A DNA stretch of 64,000 nt from Xanthomonas euvesicatoria pv. euvesicatoria (GTDB lineage: Bacteria; Pseudomonadota; Gammaproteobacteria; Xanthomonadales; Xanthomonadaceae): contig NZ_JAJIUJ010000119.1 of assembly GCF_020880415.1 (NCBI RefSeq), forward strand, positions 310,001-374,000. Reading direction: 5' to 3'. The notes beneath the pieces were generated by a model. The model was not told where the DNA came from. It did no database searches and saw only the letters and a list, made by a program, of their open reading frames with translations. This document shows, piece by piece, positions 44,606-53,883 of this stretch (positions are counted from its first letter, which is position 1; each line of letters begins with the position of its first letter). The position numbers were made by a program, and so were the translations under genes.

Positions 44606-45274
44606 TTACGCGGCCAGCAATTCCCACCCCTGCGCATCGCGCAGGTGCAGGCCGGGTTCTGGCGCGTCCACGCTGATGCGCAGGCCGTCAGCCCAGGGCA
44701 GTTGCCGTTGTTGCGGAAACCACCGCCGGCGCTGGTCGACCACGATCAACAGGCCGTGGTCATCGCCCAAGGCCGCAAAGCCCTCCAGCGGCGGGGCGAA
44801 CGGTTGCAGGCCGAAGTGATGCGCCAGGCTGCGTGTCACCACCTCGACATTGTTGCTAGGCAGGCCGATTTCGCTCAGGCACAGCAGTTCTTCGCCGCCG
44901 AACTGGCCGTCACCGACCGGTGCATCCTGCAAGGCATTGCGCGCGATCAACTCCAGCACTGCGCCATCGGGCCCGGCGAAGTACACCGAGTGCGACTGCC
45001 ACACGCCGTCCAGGGCGAAATGCTCGCGACCGTGTGCATCGCTCAGCAAGGTGGCGCGTGCGCCAATCCACTGCGCAGCGGCTTGGAAGCGCGACGGGGC
45101 CACGTTGAAGGCCAGATGCACGCTGCCCACCGGCCGCTGCGCCTGCACGCACTCCAGTGTGCTCCAGCCGATGCGCACCGCGTTGCCATGGATGGGCAAC
45201 TGCAGTACATCGCGGTAGAAGCGCAGGGTCAGGTCGGGGTCCAGGCAGGGCAGTACCAGATGACGCAGATGCAT
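44606..45274 (-). CDS. VOC-superfamily (glyoxalase/dioxygenase fold) protein
   Basis: 222 residues with two VOC half-domains. The first begins HLRHLVLPCLDPDLTLRFYRDVLQL and continues to VYFAGPDGAVLELIA; the second begins EIGLPSNNVEVVTRSL and ends HLRDAQGWELLAA. The His and Glu typical of metal binding are partly kept. The reaction cannot be predicted. ATG at 45274 is the natural family start; upstream frame is rejected. Confidence 0.7.
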   Translation of the reverse strand: MHLRHLVLPCLDPDLTLRFYRDVLQLPIHGNAVRIGWSTLECVQAQRPVGSVHLAFNVAPSRFQAAAQWIGARATLLSDAHGREHFALDGVWQSHSVYFAGPDGAVLELIARNALQDAPVGDGQFGGEELLCLSEIGLPSNNVEVVTRSLAHHFGLQPFAPPLEGFAALGDDHGLLIVVDQRRRWFPQQRQLPWADGLRISVDAPEPGLHLRDAQGWELLAA

Positions 45275-45544
45275 GGCGGCAATGTCGTTGGAAAACCGGC
45301 ATTGAACGACCTCAAGCGCAGTCGAGGTCAAGCGTTTCCACTCTGCGCGTCGTAACCGGTGGTGAGTAAGTGCCGGCCGGCGGGCTGACCTGGCTGAGTT
45401 TTGCCTGCAATTGCTGGCATCGATCGATTTCAATGGTCACAGCCACTCGTTAGTTGCCCGACAGTTCGCTGCTTCGCAGGCCGGGCCTTCGCATACGCAA
45501 GCGGGATTTCCATCGGCGTGGACGCGGCGTGCGCATCATTGCCT
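45275..45544. other. Intergenic region upstream of the xopS-like gene
   Basis: Contains three TTCGC pentamers (45465, 45473, 45488) but with spacings of 3, 10 and 18 bases, not the 15 of a PIP box. No gene seen. Confidence 0.4.
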
Positions 45545-45561
45545 ATGCTTTAGAAAAGCAT
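45545..45561 (+). promoter_or_regulatory. Perfect hairpin just before the xopS-like start
   Basis: ATGCTTT-AGA-AAAGCAT, a 7-3-7 dyad. It lies immediately before the GGGAG ribosome-binding site (45562-45566) and overlaps an alternative ATG at 45560. It could affect translation or bind a regulator. Confidence 0.45.
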
Positions 45562-45574
45562 GGGAGATGTACAA

Positions 45575-46486
45575 ATGGGAAACTGCCTGCGCATACCATC
45601 TGCAAACATGGCGCCCGCGTTGCCGGAGCATGGCACCGCCGAAGCGTCCACCAGCAACCCCATGCCGCATGCAGGAAACATGACGGCTGGGCCGCAGGAG
45701 CACACTGCCGTCGAGGGTTGCGCCGGACGCCAGATTGCCGATATGTGGCTGTCATCCCTGGAGCGACCGGCCCGCAGACCCTCCGGGAGTAGGAGCCAAC
45801 CCACCGCCCAGTCGCGCCCCCAATCGAAGTTGGAGAAGTTGACCGAGCAACGCCAATCGATGCTACAGCGCGCGATCATTCTGGAAGACCAGTGGCGGAG
45901 TCTTCAGGAACGCTGCGCGAGAACAAGTGTCGGCGGCCGGCAAGCATTCAATCTCGATATTCTCAAGGGAATCATTGACCGGGACAAACAGGCGTTGGAG
46001 CGCATGGGCGGTGAAGGTAGCTATATCGCTGAGCGCCACCTTCACCGAATCGAACGCACACTGCAGGATTTTGAGAAAAAAATCAGCAATCAAAAAAAAC
46101 TGCAATCGCATCTTGCAAAAGCGAACGATTTCCTGGCCCGGCTGAAGCTGCTGAAAGACGAGCTCTCAAGCCGAGGCGAAAACAAGGACATCTTGAATGA
46201 TATCGATTTAAATATAAAAGATTTGGAAGGCATCTTGAATGAACTGACGAGGATTGAAGCCAATGGTGCCGGCATCCAATACGACGGCTGCCGTGGAGGT
46301 GCCATCGCGTACTTCGATAGTGTCACTATATCGCTTGAAGCGATGCTTCGAAGTCAGGATTCGGGCTATTTTGACTATATGCGACCCGCGCTAGCCAATG
46401 TCCTACAGGATGGTTACTCACCAAGCAGGCGGAAGGCGGTAAGCGATGCTGGGATGCGCGGTGGCGCCAGCGATGGCATTTCTTGA
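45575..46486 (+). CDS. xopS: Probable type III effector, XopS-like, with myristoylation-type N-terminus
   Basis: 303 residues. MGNCLRIPSA at the N-terminus fits an N-myristoylation/palmitoylation motif (Gly2, Cys4), similar in plan to XopE1. Residues 5-90 are Ser-, Pro- and Ala-rich; the remainder is helical with coiled-coil stretches (about 85-230). The DNA is much richer in A+T than the neighbours (for example around 46190-46260), a sign of transfer. GGGAG lies 8 bases before this ATG and overlaps the earlier ATG at 45560. The name XopS rests on remembered gene order after xopR and xopE1, not on a recognised motif. No canonical PIP box found. Confidence 0.58.
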   Translation: MGNCLRIPSANMAPALPEHGTAEASTSNPMPHAGNMTAGPQEHTAVEGCAGRQIADMWLSSLERPARRPSGSRSQPTAQSRPQSKLEKLTEQRQSMLQRAIILEDQWRSLQERCARTSVGGRQAFNLDILKGIIDRDKQALERMGGEGSYIAERHLHRIERTLQDFEKKISNQKKLQSHLAKANDFLARLKLLKDELSSRGENKDILNDIDLNIKDLEGILNELTRIEANGAGIQYDGCRGGAIAYFDSVTISLEAMLRSQDSGYFDYMRPALANVLQDGYSPSRRKAVSDAGMRGGASDGIS

Positions 46487-46772
46487 AGAGCGAGCCCGCA
46501 GAGTCTCAATGGTCTCCATAGGACGGCGATTGGTCTTCCAAAGCGCAGCCACGCAACGTCTGCCTCGGTGTTCCCTGCGCGAGTAACAACCTGGCACTGC
46601 CCAGACGTCGATGATCTGGGAAACGATGGGTTGCTACTCGAACGATGTCTGCAGTGAGCGCCGGCCCCTCGCGGTCGGTGCATGCGGTCGGCAATGATCA
46701 GGGCCCAGGGTCAACATCGTTCCAACGGCATCAAGCAGGAACGTCGCTGTATCGTAGGTCGTGTGGCCAGCG

Positions 46773-47660
46773 CTAGATCAACTTGGCCAGCGCCCACAAA
46801 TGCCGCACCAACGGTGTGGTTTCCAGTCCACCCGGCGCGGCGGCCAGGGCCAGTCGCGCCAGCGGCATATGGCCTTCGATATCCAGATAGCGCACGCCGG
46901 GCCGCTGCAGCTGCGCGGTGGAGGCGGGCACCACCGAAACGCCCAGCTCGGCGGCCACCAGATTGATGATGGACGACATCTGTGGCGCTTCCTGGGTGAT
47001 GCGCAAGGTCACGCCGGAGTCGCGGCAGGCGGCGAGGATTTCGTCGTACAGGCTCGAGCCGAAACTGCGCGGGAACAGGATGAAGGGTTCCCCGGCCAGG
47101 GCCGCCAACGGCGCGCTGTTGCGCGTGGCCAGGGGGTGCGCGGCGGGGACGGCGATCTTCATCGGCTCGTCGGCAAAGCGCAGCAATTCCAGATCCGGTG
47201 GCGTGTTCAGCCCATAGCGCACGAACGCCGCATCCAGACGGCCATCGGCCAGCCCGACCAGCAGGCTGGCGGTATTGGTTTCTTCCAGCAGCAACTCCAC
47301 CTGCGGCCACTTGCGGCGGAAGTCGCGAATCAGGCGCGGCACCACCGGGCTGAAGGCGGCAGAGGCGGTGAAGCCCAGGCGCAACCGTCCGGATTCGCCA
47401 CGCGCCACCCGGCGTGCGGTTTCGGCGGCGCGTTCCACATCGGCAAGCACGCGCCGCACCTCGCCCACAAACGCCTCGCCAGCCGGAGTGAGCTCGGCGC
47501 CGCTGTGGGTGCGCCGAAACAACGGTGTGCCCAGCTCGCGTTCCAGGGTCTGGATCTGCTGGCTGAGCGGCGGTTGGCCAATGCCCACGCGCGCGGCGGC
47601 GCGGGTGAAATTGCCTTCTTCGGCAACCGCGAGGAAATAGCGCAGGTGACGCAGCTCCAT
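46773..47660 (-). CDS. LysR-family regulator
   Basis: 295 residues. MELRHLRYFLAVAEEGNFTRAAARVGIGQPPLSQQI is the canonical N-terminal domain (partly quoted) and the effector domain follows. The group is close to BenM/CatM- or AlsR-like regulators by the RLRLGFTASAAFSPVVP segment. It diverges from an MFS transporter gene across 94 bases, so it probably regulates that transporter. The spacer has no clear dyad that I can assign. Confidence 0.9.
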   Translation of the reverse strand: MELRHLRYFLAVAEEGNFTRAAARVGIGQPPLSQQIQTLERELGTPLFRRTHSGAELTPAGEAFVGEVRRVLADVERAAETARRVARGESGRLRLGFTASAAFSPVVPRLIRDFRRKWPQVELLLEETNTASLLVGLADGRLDAAFVRYGLNTPPDLELLRFADEPMKIAVPAAHPLATRNSAPLAALAGEPFILFPRSFGSSLYDEILAACRDSGVTLRITQEAPQMSSIINLVAAELGVSVVPASTAQLQRPGVRYLDIEGHMPLARLALAAAPGGLETTPLVRHLWALAKLI

Positions 47661-47754
47661 CCATCTGTTCCAGATATGCCAACTGCCAGCATCATATATT
47701 GGACAGGGGGGCGGCAGGCGAATACTCCCCTTCCCACGTCACACGTGCACTGCC

Positions 47755-49035
47755 GTGTCTTCCTCCGATCATCGCCCGGGTTTGCTGCCTGACCCACCCA
47801 CCCGTTCCAACCCAGACACCGACGCACCTGCAGCGGTACGCATTCGCCTGGCGCTGTTTCTGGCCGGCTTTGCGACCTTTTCGCTGCTGTACAGCGTGCA
47901 GCCGCTGTTGCCGGAATTTGCGCGTGCCTTCAAGGTGGACCCAGCGACCGCCTCGCTGCCGTTGTCGCTGGCGACCGGTGCGCTGGCGCTGGCGATTTTT
48001 GGTGCTGGCGCAGTGTCGGAAAACCTGGGCCGGCGCGGATTGATGTTCGTGTCGATCGCATTGGCGGCAGGACTCAATCTGATTGCTGCGTTCCTGCCGC
48101 ACTGGGGCGCGCTGGTGGTGGTGCGTACCTTGTCCGGCATCGCGCTGGGCGGGGTGCCGGCGGTGGCGATGGTGTACCTGGGCGAAGAATTGCCGGCCAA
48201 CAAGATGGGGGCGGCCACCGGCCTGTACGTGGCCGGCAATGCCTTTGGCGGCATGAGCGGGCGCATCGTGATGAGCGTGCTGACCGACCACACCGATTGG
48301 CGCACCGCACTGGCGGTGTTGAGCGTGTTCGACCTGCTGTGCGCGCTGGCGTTCTTCTGGTTGCTGCCGCCGTCGCGCAATTTCGTGCGCCGGCACGGCA
48401 TCAACCTGCGCTTCCATCTGCGCGCCTGGGCCGGGCACCTGCGCGATCGCAATCTGCCGTTTCTGTTCGCGCTGCCGTTCCTGTTGATGGGTGTGTTTGT
48501 GTGCCTGTACAACTACGCCGGCTTTCGCCTGGGCGGGCCGGAATTCGGCCTGAGCCAGAGCCAGATCGGGATGATCTTCAGCGCCTATGTGTTCGGCATC
48601 GTCAGTTCCTCGGTGGCCGGTGCGGCATCGGACCGGTTCGGGCGCGGGCCAGTGGTCACGATCGGCATCGTGCTGTGCGGGCTCGGCGTGGCGCTGACCC
48701 TGGCGCACGTGCTGGCGTTGGTGGTGGCCGGCATCGTGGTGGTGACGATCGGGTTCTTCATCGCGCATTCGGCCGCCAGCGCATGGGTGAGCCGGCTCGG
48801 TGGTGCGCATCGCAGCCATGCCGCGTCGCTGTATCTGCTGGCGTATTACGCCGGCTCCAGCGTGATCGGCGCGCTCGGCGGCTGGTTCTGGCAACACGGC
48901 GGCTGGGCCGCGTTGGTCGGCATGTGCCTGACATTGTTGATGCTGGCGCTTGCGTCGGCATACGTGCTGCGCCAACGTGCCGACGATGCACGCCCCTATG
49001 GCCGGTTTGCCCCGCATCCTGCGCGGGGCGAGTGA
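47755..49035 (+). CDS. MFS transporter (YnfM-like)
   Basis: 426 residues with 12 membrane segments. FATFSLLYSVQPLLPEFARAF near the N-terminus and GAVSENLGRRGLM (motif A region) match the YnfM group of drug or metabolite exporters. The gene starts with GTG at 47755, with poor Shine-Dalgarno; the start gives a normal 30-residue cytoplasmic lead. Divergent LysR gene upstream, likely its regulator. Substrate unknown. Confidence 0.87.
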   Translation: MSSSDHRPGLLPDPPTRSNPDTDAPAAVRIRLALFLAGFATFSLLYSVQPLLPEFARAFKVDPATASLPLSLATGALALAIFGAGAVSENLGRRGLMFVSIALAAGLNLIAAFLPHWGALVVVRTLSGIALGGVPAVAMVYLGEELPANKMGAATGLYVAGNAFGGMSGRIVMSVLTDHTDWRTALAVLSVFDLLCALAFFWLLPPSRNFVRRHGINLRFHLRAWAGHLRDRNLPFLFALPFLLMGVFVCLYNYAGFRLGGPEFGLSQSQIGMIFSAYVFGIVSSSVAGAASDRFGRGPVVTIGIVLCGLGVALTLAHVLALVVAGIVVVTIGFFIAHSAASAWVSRLGGAHRSHAASLYLLAYYAGSSVIGALGGWFWQHGGWAALVGMCLTLLMLALASAYVLRQRADDARPYGRFAPHPARGE

Positions 49036-49054
49036 TGCAGCGCGCCCGACGCTT

Positions 49055-49483
49055 CTAGCGCGCCCGCTTGCGCCGTGTGGCTTGCGCGGCTGAAGACGTG
49101 GCGGCCGTTGCATCCCCGGCTGCCTGCGCCAAGGTTGCCAACAGATGCGCACGCCGCCGCTCCAGATCGGCCAGCTGGCGCTCGATCAGCTGCAGGCGCG
49201 CGCGATGCGCCTGCGCGGTTTCCGGGCACATCTGCGCGCCTTCCACCAGGCGCATGCACTCAGGAAAGCCGACAATCTCATCCAGGTTGAAACCTGTTGC
49301 AATCAGGCGCTGTATCTGGCGCACCTGTGCAATGCATGCGTGAGGAAAGACCCGGTAGCCGTTGGCGCTGCGCGAGGATGTCAGCAACCCGTGCGCATCG
49401 TAATGACGGATCGAACGCACGCTGGCGCCGGTCTGTTGCGCCAGCGCACCAATGCGCAGCAAGGGTTCGGAGCAAGCGGCCAT
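49055..49483 (-). CDS. MerR-family regulator
   Basis: 142 residues. The winged helix LLRIGALAQQTGASVRSIRHYDAHGLL at 8-34 (partly quoted) is typical MerR, followed by SANGYRVFP and a coiled coil (about 80-120). ECMRLVEGAQMCP has two Cys that could be sensory but the family ligand is unknown. The gene is divergent from an alpha/beta hydrolase gene with a MerR-type operator in the promoter. Confidence 0.85.
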   Translation of the reverse strand: MAACSEPLLRIGALAQQTGASVRSIRHYDAHGLLTSSRSANGYRVFPHACIAQVRQIQRLIATGFNLDEIVGFPECMRLVEGAQMCPETAQAHRARLQLIERQLADLERRRAHLLATLAQAAGDATAATSSAAQATRRKRAR

Positions 49484-49515
49484 GCGCCAAGCATACGCTG
49501 CGCGCACGGCTTGAC

Positions 49516-49533
49516 CCTCACATTGGTGTGAGG
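49516..49533. promoter_or_regulatory. MerR-type operator
   Basis: CCTCACA-TTGG-TGTGAGG, a perfect 7-base dyad beginning directly after a -35 like TTGACC (49511-49516). A dyad in the -35/-10 spacer is the hallmark of MerR-controlled promoters. It serves the hydrolase gene and probably the regulator gene. Confidence 0.75.
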
Positions 49534-49572
49534 CTGCACGATCACGGCTCTCATTCGTCTGGAGCTCACCCG

Positions 49573-50493
49573 ATGTCCGTTCGCCTGTTGCCCGGCAGCC
49601 GCATGCTGCCGCTGCGCTACCTGTTGGCGTGTGCGTTGTTGATATGCTCGATGTGGGCGACAGCCAGCCCGGGCGCCATTGCGGCCGCACGCAGCTATAC
49701 CGTCACCGCACCCGATGGCGTGCGCCTGGCGGTGCAGGAGCACGGCGCCACCGATGGCCCGGCCATCGTCTTCGTGCATGGCCTGCTCGGGAGTCGCATC
49801 AATTGGGATGCACAACTGGCCGATGTGCGCCTGCAGCGGTATCGGCTGATTACGTACGATTTGCGCGGGCATGGCGCTTCCGGCAGGCCGGCTGCCGCAT
49901 CGGCGTATCAAGAGGGCATGCGTTGGGCCGACGACCTGGCTGCCGTGTTGAAGGCCGCAAACGCGCGCCAGGCGGTCCTGGTGGGCTGGTCCCTGGGCGG
50001 CGCGGTGATCAGCAACTACCTGAGCCGATATGGCGATACCGGGCTTGCCGGCGTGGTGTACGTCGACGGTGTGATCGAACTGCGCGCAGAGCAGTTGGGC
50101 GCGCATCCGGCGGTCTATCGCGATCTGGTTTCGCCCGATCTGCGTACGCATCTGCAGGCGGTGCAGGATTTCCTGCGGCTGTGCTTTGCCACCCAACCGG
50201 CGGTGCCGGTGTTCGAGACCTTGCTGGCCAACGCATCGCTGGCCTCGTGGGACATGCAGCGTGCCGTGCAAGGCATGTCGATCGATGTCGGCGGCCTGCA
50301 GCGCACGCGCCTGCCGGTGCTGCTGATGTACGGCGCGCGCGATGCCCTGGTCGCCACCGAGCCGACCGTGGCGCGTGCGCGCCAGCTGCAGCCGCGCGCG
50401 CAGACCGTGCTGTATCCGGATGCCGGGCATGCGCCGTTCCTGGAGGACAGTGCGCGTTTCAATCAGGATCTGCTGCGCTTTGTCGATCACTGA
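49573..50493 (+). CDS. Exported alpha/beta hydrolase
   Basis: 306 residues. N-terminal signal-type segment (about 10-38, YLLACALLICSMWATASPGA). FVHGLLGSRINWD oxyanion region, LVGWSLGGAVIS nucleophile elbow (Ser in GWSLG), YGARDALVA acid and DAGHAPFLED His complete the triad. Substrate unknown; control by the divergent MerR regulator is likely. ATG at 49573, with GGAG 9 bases before. Confidence 0.82.
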   Translation: MSVRLLPGSRMLPLRYLLACALLICSMWATASPGAIAAARSYTVTAPDGVRLAVQEHGATDGPAIVFVHGLLGSRINWDAQLADVRLQRYRLITYDLRGHGASGRPAAASAYQEGMRWADDLAAVLKAANARQAVLVGWSLGGAVISNYLSRYGDTGLAGVVYVDGVIELRAEQLGAHPAVYRDLVSPDLRTHLQAVQDFLRLCFATQPAVPVFETLLANASLASWDMQRAVQGMSIDVGGLQRTRLPVLLMYGARDALVATEPTVARARQLQPRAQTVLYPDAGHAPFLEDSARFNQDLLRFVDH

Positions 50494-50771
50494 ACGCGCC
50501 GCGCATTGAGCGCCGGCAGCCACGACATGCCCCACTGCGGACGGCTCGAAACCACCTGCGCGGCCATGGCGTGATGCTGTACCGTCTGCGTGCCTGCATC
50601 CAGGGCGGCGCGTTGCGCGTATTCGGTGTACATCTTCACTCGTCGACGACGGTGTGATGTGCACAGCTATGCGCGAACAAGCGCGCCGGTCTGGCGGCCG
50701 ACACGGCGCCGCGGCGGGCCGGGCACGTGGCGCTGGCGCAACGTGCTCCCATGGCTTTCCGGAACTACCAC

Positions 50772-51653
50772 ATGACCGTTGTCCCCGCCCACGACGACCA
50801 CCCGCTGCAGGACTTCATCGCGCGCCATCGGCGCCTGTTCGTGCTCACCGGTGCCGGCTGCAGCACCGATTCGGGCATTCCCGATTACCGGGACCTGCAA
50901 GGCGGCTGGAAGCGTCCACAGCCGGTGACGTTCCAGGCGTTCATGGGCGAGCTGTCCACGCGGCAGCGCTATTGGGCGCGTAGCCTGGTCGGCTGGCCGC
51001 GCTTCGGCCTGGCACAACCCAATGCCACCCATCACGCGCTCGCTGCGCTGGAAGCGCGCGGCCAGTTGGAAGTGCTGCTCACCCAGAACGTGGACCGCCT
51101 GCATCAGGCCGCTGGCAGCCAGGCGGTGATCGATCTGCATGGCCGGCTCGATGTGGTGCGCTGCATGGGCTGCGAGCGCCGCATGCCACGCAGCGAATTT
51201 CAACTGTTGCTTGAGCAGGCCAATCCGGGCTGGGCAGCGCTTGAGGCCGCGCAGGCGCCCGATGGCGACGCCGATCTGGACGATGTGGCCTTCGAGCATT
51301 TCGTGGTGCCGCCGTGCCCGGTGTGCGGTGGCGTGCTCAAGCCGGATGTGGTGTTCTTCGGCGAGAACGTGCCGCGCGAGCGGGTGGAGCGCGCCTTTGC
51401 GCATCTGCACGCTGCCGATGCAGTGCTGGTGGTGGGTTCGTCGTTGATGGTGTACTCGGGCTTTCGCTTCGTGCAGACCGCCGCGCGCAACGGCTTGCCG
51501 ATCGCCGCGCTCAACTTCGGGCGCACGCGTGCGGACGCGCTGCTGACGTTGAAGGTGGAGCAGTCGTGTGCGCAGGCGCTGGCGTTCCTGCACGGGCCGA
51601 CGGACCTGCCGCGTGTACGTAGCGTCAATGACGCCGGTGCGCGCTCTGCATGA
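50772..51653 (+). CDS. Sirtuin NAD-dependent protein deacylase (class II type)
   Basis: 293 residues. FVLTGAGCSTDSGIPDYRD binds NAD, TQNVDRLHQAAGS and IDLHGRLDVVRCMGC supply the catalytic His and the first zinc cysteines, PPCPVCGGVLKPDVVFFGENVP the second pair. SSLMVYSGF and ALNFGRTRAD close the fold. Class II sirtuins (SIRT4-like) remove acyl groups or ADP-ribosylate proteins. Start at 50772 taken because the previous 15 residues look extra; 50751 is possible. Confidence 0.92.
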   Translation: MTVVPAHDDHPLQDFIARHRRLFVLTGAGCSTDSGIPDYRDLQGGWKRPQPVTFQAFMGELSTRQRYWARSLVGWPRFGLAQPNATHHALAALEARGQLEVLLTQNVDRLHQAAGSQAVIDLHGRLDVVRCMGCERRMPRSEFQLLLEQANPGWAALEAAQAPDGDADLDDVAFEHFVVPPCPVCGGVLKPDVVFFGENVPRERVERAFAHLHAADAVLVVGSSLMVYSGFRFVQTAARNGLPIAALNFGRTRADALLTLKVEQSCAQALAFLHGPTDLPRVRSVNDAGARSA

Positions 51654-51712
51654 CGCAGTGATCCATCGCAGCGGTTGTGCCGGCGCGCGCGGCGCAGTGC
51701 AATAAGCACCCC

Positions 51713-52831
51713 ATGTCAGCTGTGGATGCCGCCTTGAGCCAGTTGTTCTCCCCCATCACCTTCGGTCCGCTCGCGCTCGCCAACCGGATTGTCATTGCGC
51801 CGATGTGCCAGTACTCGGCACAGGACGGCCGCGCCAGCGATTGGCACCGCATCCACCTGGGCACCTTGTCGCAATCGGGCGCCGGCTTGCTGATTCTCGA
51901 AGCGGCGGCGGTGGTGCCGGAAGGGCGCATCAGTTACGCCGATCTTGGTTTGTACGACGATGCGACCGAGCAGGCCCTGGCCGAGGTGTTGCAATCGGTA
52001 CGACGCTGGTCGCCGATGCCGATCGGCATCCAGCTGGCGCACGCCGGCCGCAAGGCGTCGACCGATCTGCCGTGGAAAGGCGGCGAGGCCATCGCACCCG
52101 ATCATGCGCATGGCTGGCAGACCGTGTCTGCATCGGCGCTGCCGTTCCGGCAGGGACAGCCGGTGCCGCAGGCATTGGACGAGGCGGGGATCGATGCCGT
52201 GGTGGACGCCTTTGTCGCATCGGCAAAACGTGCCGAACGGCTGGGCCTGGAGTTGATCGAACTGCACGCCGCACATGGTTATCTGATGCATCAGTTCCTG
52301 TCGCCGCTGAGCAACCAGCGCAGCGATGCGTATGGCGGGTCGCTGGAAAACCGCATGCGGCTGACGCTACGCATCTTCGATGCGGTGCGTGCGGCAGTGT
52401 CCGAAAAAATCGCCGTTGGCGTGCGCATCTCGGCCACCGATTGGGTCCAAGGCGGTTGGGATGTGCAGCAGAGCATTGCCTTGTCGCAGGCGCTGGATGC
52501 ACGCGGCGCGCATTACATCCACGTCTCCAGCGGCGGGCTTGATCCACGCCAGCAGATTCCGTTGCAGGCGGGCTATCAGATTCCGTTCGCGCAGGAGATT
52601 CGCGCGCAGGTGAACACGCCGGTGATTGGCGTAGGCTTGATCACCGAGCCGGCGCAGGCCGAGGCGATTTTGCAGGAAGGCCAGGCCGACGCGATCGCGC
52701 TGGCGCGTGGCATCCTGTACGACCCACGCTGGCCGTGGCATGCCGCCGCGGCACTGGGCGCATCGGTCACGCCGGCACCGCAATACCTGCGTTGCGAACC
52801 GCGCGATGCGCGGGGCGTGTTCGCCAACTGA
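51713..52831 (+). CDS. NADH:flavin oxidoreductase, old yellow enzyme (YqjM/XenA class)
   Basis: 372 residues. LFSPITFGPLALANRIVIAPMCQYSA contains the conserved Cys of the YqjM/XenA class (partly quoted), IQLAHAGRKAS a conserved His, ELHAAHGYLMHQF the substrate region and LARGILYDPRWPWHAA the C-terminal arginine finger. It reduces activated C=C bonds and nitro compounds with NAD(P)H through FMN. It is followed after 34 bases by a beta-hydroxyacid dehydrogenase gene, so an operon is likely. Confidence 0.9.
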   Translation: MSAVDAALSQLFSPITFGPLALANRIVIAPMCQYSAQDGRASDWHRIHLGTLSQSGAGLLILEAAAVVPEGRISYADLGLYDDATEQALAEVLQSVRRWSPMPIGIQLAHAGRKASTDLPWKGGEAIAPDHAHGWQTVSASALPFRQGQPVPQALDEAGIDAVVDAFVASAKRAERLGLELIELHAAHGYLMHQFLSPLSNQRSDAYGGSLENRMRLTLRIFDAVRAAVSEKIAVGVRISATDWVQGGWDVQQSIALSQALDARGAHYIHVSSGGLDPRQQIPLQAGYQIPFAQEIRAQVNTPVIGVGLITEPAQAEAILQEGQADAIALARGILYDPRWPWHAAAALGASVTPAPQYLRCEPRDARGVFAN

Positions 52832-52865
52832 CTTCACCTGACGTCATACCGAACAAGGACACCGC

Positions 52866-53744
52866 ATGCCGATAGGATTTCTGGGCTTGGGCACGATGGG
52901 CCTGCCGATGGCGCACAACCTGCTGCGTGGCGGGTTCGCGTTGAGCGTGTGGAACCGTTCGCCCGAACGCGCCCAGCCGCTGCACGACGCTGGCGCCACG
53001 GTGGTGGAGCAACCGCACGATACCGCGCACGGCCCGCTGCTGTTTTCGATGCTGGCCGACGACGATGCAGTGCGCCAGACCCTGCTGGAGCGTGGCGTAC
53101 TGGACGCGCTGCCGGCGGGCAGCGTGCACGTCAACATGGCCACCATTTCGGTGGCGCTGGCACACGAGTTGACCGCGCTGCATGCCGAACGCGGTGTGGC
53201 CTACGTGGCCGCGCCGGTGCTTGGGCGTGTGGATGTAGCCGAAGTCGGCAAGCTCAATATCCTGGCCGCCGGCGATGAAGCGGCCGTGGCTCGGGTGCAG
53301 CCGATGTTCGATGCGCTGGGGCAGAAGACCTGGTACATCGGTCGCGCACCGGAGCAGGCCAATGCAGTGAAGCTGGCCGCCAACTTCTGCCTGGCCAGCG
53401 CCATCGGCGCCATGGCCGAAGCCAGTGCGCTGGCACGCGGTCACGGTGTGGATGCCACGCAATTTCTGGGCATGCTCACCAGCACCTTGTTCGCCGCGCC
53501 CGCCTACCAGGGCTATGGCCGGCTGATCATGCAGCGCCAATACCTGCCGGCGGGCTTCACCGCCACGCTGGGCCGCAAGGATGTGGACCTGGCCATCCAG
53601 GCCGGCGCCGACAAGCAGGTGCCGATGCCGTTGGGCGAACTGCTGCGCGCAGGGCTGGACGAGGCCATTGCGCATGGCGACGGCAACGCAGACTGGGCGG
53701 TCCTGGCGGACGTCTCGGCGCGGCGGGCAGGGCAGGTGGCCTGA
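52866..53744 (+). CDS. Beta-hydroxyacid dehydrogenase (3-hydroxyisobutyrate dehydrogenase family)
   Basis: 292 residues. GFLGLGTMGLPMAHNLL is the Rossmann motif, VHVNMATISVALAHEL the substrate segment and NAVKLAANF carries the catalytic Lys (about 171). The C-terminal helical domain ends FTATLGRKDVDLAI. The substrate may be a 3-hydroxyacid, tartronate semialdehyde or a succinic semialdehyde-type aldehyde. Transcribed together with the upstream reductase. Confidence 0.88.
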   Translation: MPIGFLGLGTMGLPMAHNLLRGGFALSVWNRSPERAQPLHDAGATVVEQPHDTAHGPLLFSMLADDDAVRQTLLERGVLDALPAGSVHVNMATISVALAHELTALHAERGVAYVAAPVLGRVDVAEVGKLNILAAGDEAAVARVQPMFDALGQKTWYIGRAPEQANAVKLAANFCLASAIGAMAEASALARGHGVDATQFLGMLTSTLFAAPAYQGYGRLIMQRQYLPAGFTATLGRKDVDLAIQAGADKQVPMPLGELLRAGLDEAIAHGDGNADWAVLADVSARRAGQVA

Positions 53745-53883
53745 TCACCTTGCGCAACGCGGATTGAGCCCTGTGCAAGGCACTTGGCTTCATGCCACGA
53801 CGGCCCACCGCTTGCTCACCCAAACATGCAGCGGACCTTCTAAAATGCCGGCTCGTTACAGCCGCCGCTCCAGGGAGGATGCG

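Noticed and set aside
45465..45492. Possible PIP box before the xopS-like gene
   Set aside because: Three TTCGC units are present but spaced 3, 10 and 18 bases, not 15, and no suitably placed YANNNT was evident.
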